The translations under genes were made by a program, and so were the position numbers. This document shows positions 62,624-64,000 of a stretch of 64,000 nt of DNA, in pieces. The notes below the pieces were generated by a model. The model did not search any database. It was not told where the DNA came from and was given only the letters and a program-made list of their open reading frames with translations. Origin of the DNA: Capronia americana (Eukaryota; Ascomycota; Eurotiomycetes; Chaetothyriales; Herpotrichiellaceae); the NCBI GenBank assembly GCA_016110215.1, contig JADWQD010000008.1:1426001-1490000 (forward strand), written 5' to 3'. The first letter of the stretch is position 1. Every line of letters begins with the position of its first letter.

Positions 62624-64000
62624 TTATTGTCCCTTCCTGCGCCTCCTTCGAGCCTTGGTTCCAGGTATCCAGAAAGTACCTCGACAATTCTTCTCGCCGC
62701 AGTGACACTTCACTACGTCGTCCGAATCTTCGCCATCCGCTTGGTGGAGGTCTGCTCCCTCTTGAGACGACATTTTTGACTCGCGTCCTCCAAGGTAGTC
62801 GATTCGAATCTCCGTACCAGCGGGGATGTCTCTGATGGCGAAGAAAGCTAGGTAATACACCTTTCGATCCTCCTTATGGGTCTGGACTGTAAAGCACCTG
62901 GCATTCGGATTGCAGCTGTGATTGACAAATCTCATAGCTGACCCACAGTACTTGCCGTCGACAAAATATATGGTGCTATTGGTTTGCTCTGTAAACCAGT
63001 CCAAGGAGTAAATATAGCTGGGATCGCCGTCGTTCTCCGCATCCTCGCGGCGTAATAGCTCAGCAAGCGTAATAACTTCGCCAAAGTACGCCTGGATGAA
63101 TTGGCCCTGGACGATGTTTTGAGAGGAACGTGCTCCATAGCCGCATTTCTTTGTGAGAAAGACTTCCAGAGGGACGGTACAACCTTTGCTGACCACGCGA
63201 TTGAAACAGTCCGGGCCACAGCTGCAGAGCTCGTTACATTCTGTTATCTCGGAGTGAAGTCCTGTAGGGTCGATCTCGCGTTTGATATATTCGCTGGAGA
63301 GGACGGCCATGCCATTGGGACGTCGGGTGTAACTCTTACTCGTGGCAACGCATATGCATGAGCCAAGACTGCAATCAGTGCAGTCACAGCCTCTGTTCGT
63401 CGATGGGGGCGCTAGTCTGACGTTCTCGCCAATGATGTACTGGTTGAGAAACTGGAATTTGCCGTGCAGAATCTTGTCGTTGACGTTATTAGAGAAGGTC
63501 AGCGGCGGGCTGCCCTGTTCATCGAATCGACTCAACAGAATCTCTCTGACAGTGAGTGAGGGATGGAGAAGCTGTTTATTGAGTTGCAGGCCTTCCACTG
63601 ACCATCTCAAGGACTCAACTTCCAGCTTAATATCGGTTCTTTTTACTCTCCTCTTCTTCCTAGACGCCGCTCGCCTCATAAACGCATAATCTTCTGCGTC
63701 CTCGACACTGAACGCCTCTGAATACCCAGTCTGTCCGAAGAACTGCTCGACCAGTGCTAGATTCTCGTGGATAAGCTTGGTAGAGAGCTTCAGATGAGAG
63801 AATAGTCTCTCCTTCTCGGCCTCACGTTGTATCCTTGATTTTAGCAGCGGTTCTGATTTATTGACCTCCACTGTAATGTGTGATTGTTGGCTCGGTCGTT
63901 GAGTCGTAGTGAGGCCTCGACGCTCGGCTGTTGTTAACCGCGGAACCTCGACCGAGAGATTTGCAGAGGTGATTGACTTCTGGGAGTTCTTTGGCCTCTC
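62624..64000 (-). CDS. SUV39/Clr4/DIM-5-type histone H3K9 methyltransferase (5' truncated by window edge)
   Basis: The frame is open from the stop at 62624 to the window end, so the N-terminus is missing; 458 codons are visible. The first roughly 200 visible residues are charged with no recognisable domain. The pre-SET zinc cluster follows (GCDCTDCSLGSCIC, then ECNELCSCGPDCFNRV). The SET domain has GYGARSSQNIVQGQFIQAYFGEVI, RFVNHSCNPNARCF (the knot/SAM site) and the catalytic-region Tyr in IRIDY. The post-SET zinc motif is CHCGEKNCRGTFW (C-x-C-x4-C). This triad defines SUV39-class H3K9 methyltransferases that build heterochromatin and, in Neurospora, direct DNA methylation. No chromodomain is visible, but it could lie beyond the edge. 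About 20 residues between IDY and the post-SET motif are acidic and Ser-rich, longer than usual. Confidence 0.93.
   Translation of the reverse strand, partial: ERPKNSQKSITSANLSVEVPRLTTAERRGLTTTQRPSQQSHITVEVNKSEPLLKSRIQREAEKERLFSHLKLSTKLIHENLALVEQFFGQTGYSEAFSVEDAEDYAFMRRAASRKKRRVKRTDIKLEVESLRWSVEGLQLNKQLLHPSLTVREILLSRFDEQGSPPLTFSNNVNDKILHGKFQFLNQYIIGENVRLAPPSTNRGCDCTDCSLGSCICVATSKSYTRRPNGMAVLSSEYIKREIDPTGLHSEITECNELCSCGPDCFNRVVSKGCTVPLEVFLTKKCGYGARSSQNIVQGQFIQAYFGEVITLAELLRREDAENDGDPSYIYSLDWFTEQTNSTIYFVDGKYCGSAMRFVNHSCNPNARCFTVQTHKEDRKVYYLAFFAIRDIPAGTEIRIDYLGGRESKMSSQEGADLHQADGEDSDDVVKCHCGEKNCRGTFWIPGTKARRRRRKGQ

Noticed and set aside
1..64000. CRISPR arrays, prophage or bacterial-type operons
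   Set aside because: The DNA is eukaryotic with spliced genes; no regularly spaced repeats or phage genes are present.

Overview
The window is nuclear DNA of a filamentous ascomycete (Pezizomycotina). Genes carry short spliceosomal introns of about 48-133 nt with GT starts, CTAAC/CTGAC-type branch sites and AG ends. The gene set includes a NADPH oxidase of the NoxA class, a Cch1 calcium channel, a Zn2Cys6 plus fungal_trans regulator, an atypical fungal bZIP, a GPI-anchored Ser/Thr-rich wall protein and a SUV39/DIM-5-type SET enzyme. I cannot fix the class from sequence alone; Dothideomycetes or Eurotiomycetes fit best. I found 22 coding genes, one pseudogene fragment and no RNA gene. Spacing is loose, with many intergenic stretches of 0.5-2.5 kb, and nothing is organised as an operon.

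Layout. 0-5 kb: a small FYVE-finger protein, a broken type-B carboxylesterase, and the splicing factor Prp18. 5-17 kb reads as an accessory block. A Zn2Cys6 regulator is divergent from a cytochrome P450, followed by a convergent ACS-family (allantoate-permease-like) transporter. Next comes an OTT_1508-type predicted nucleic-acid deaminase, divergent from a small protein with two exactly spaced cysteine-rich repeats. 18-26 kb: a glutathione S-transferase, an SBDS/Rtc3-like protein, NoxA, and a small conserved membrane protein. 28-34 kb: a single-pass Ser/Thr-rich membrane protein, a Rid/YjgF-family protein, a GPI-anchored wall protein and a FAD monooxygenase. 35-45 kb: a Rho exchange factor divergent from the proteasome chaperone Nas2, then the Ran GTPase, then a PAF-acetylhydrolase-like enzyme with a very large insertion. 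46-64 kb: an F-box-like protein, Cch1, a small conserved unknown, a bZIP factor, and a DIM-5/Clr4-like H3K9 methyltransferase whose 5' end runs off the window.

Gene models were built by hand from splice signals. For each multi-exon gene the exons sum to a multiple of three and restore continuous family motifs across the junctions. The points most worth checking are the deaminase / cysteine-rich divergent pair inside the accessory block, the 300-residue insertion inside the catalytic domain of the PAF-AH-like enzyme, the bZIP lacking the invariant basic-region Asn, and a palindromic TACTCGTA/TACGAGTA motif that recurs in many intergenic regions. Several promoter motifs (CRE, Gcn4/CpcA-type, G-box, GATA) fall upstream of plausible target genes. 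These assignments are inferences.
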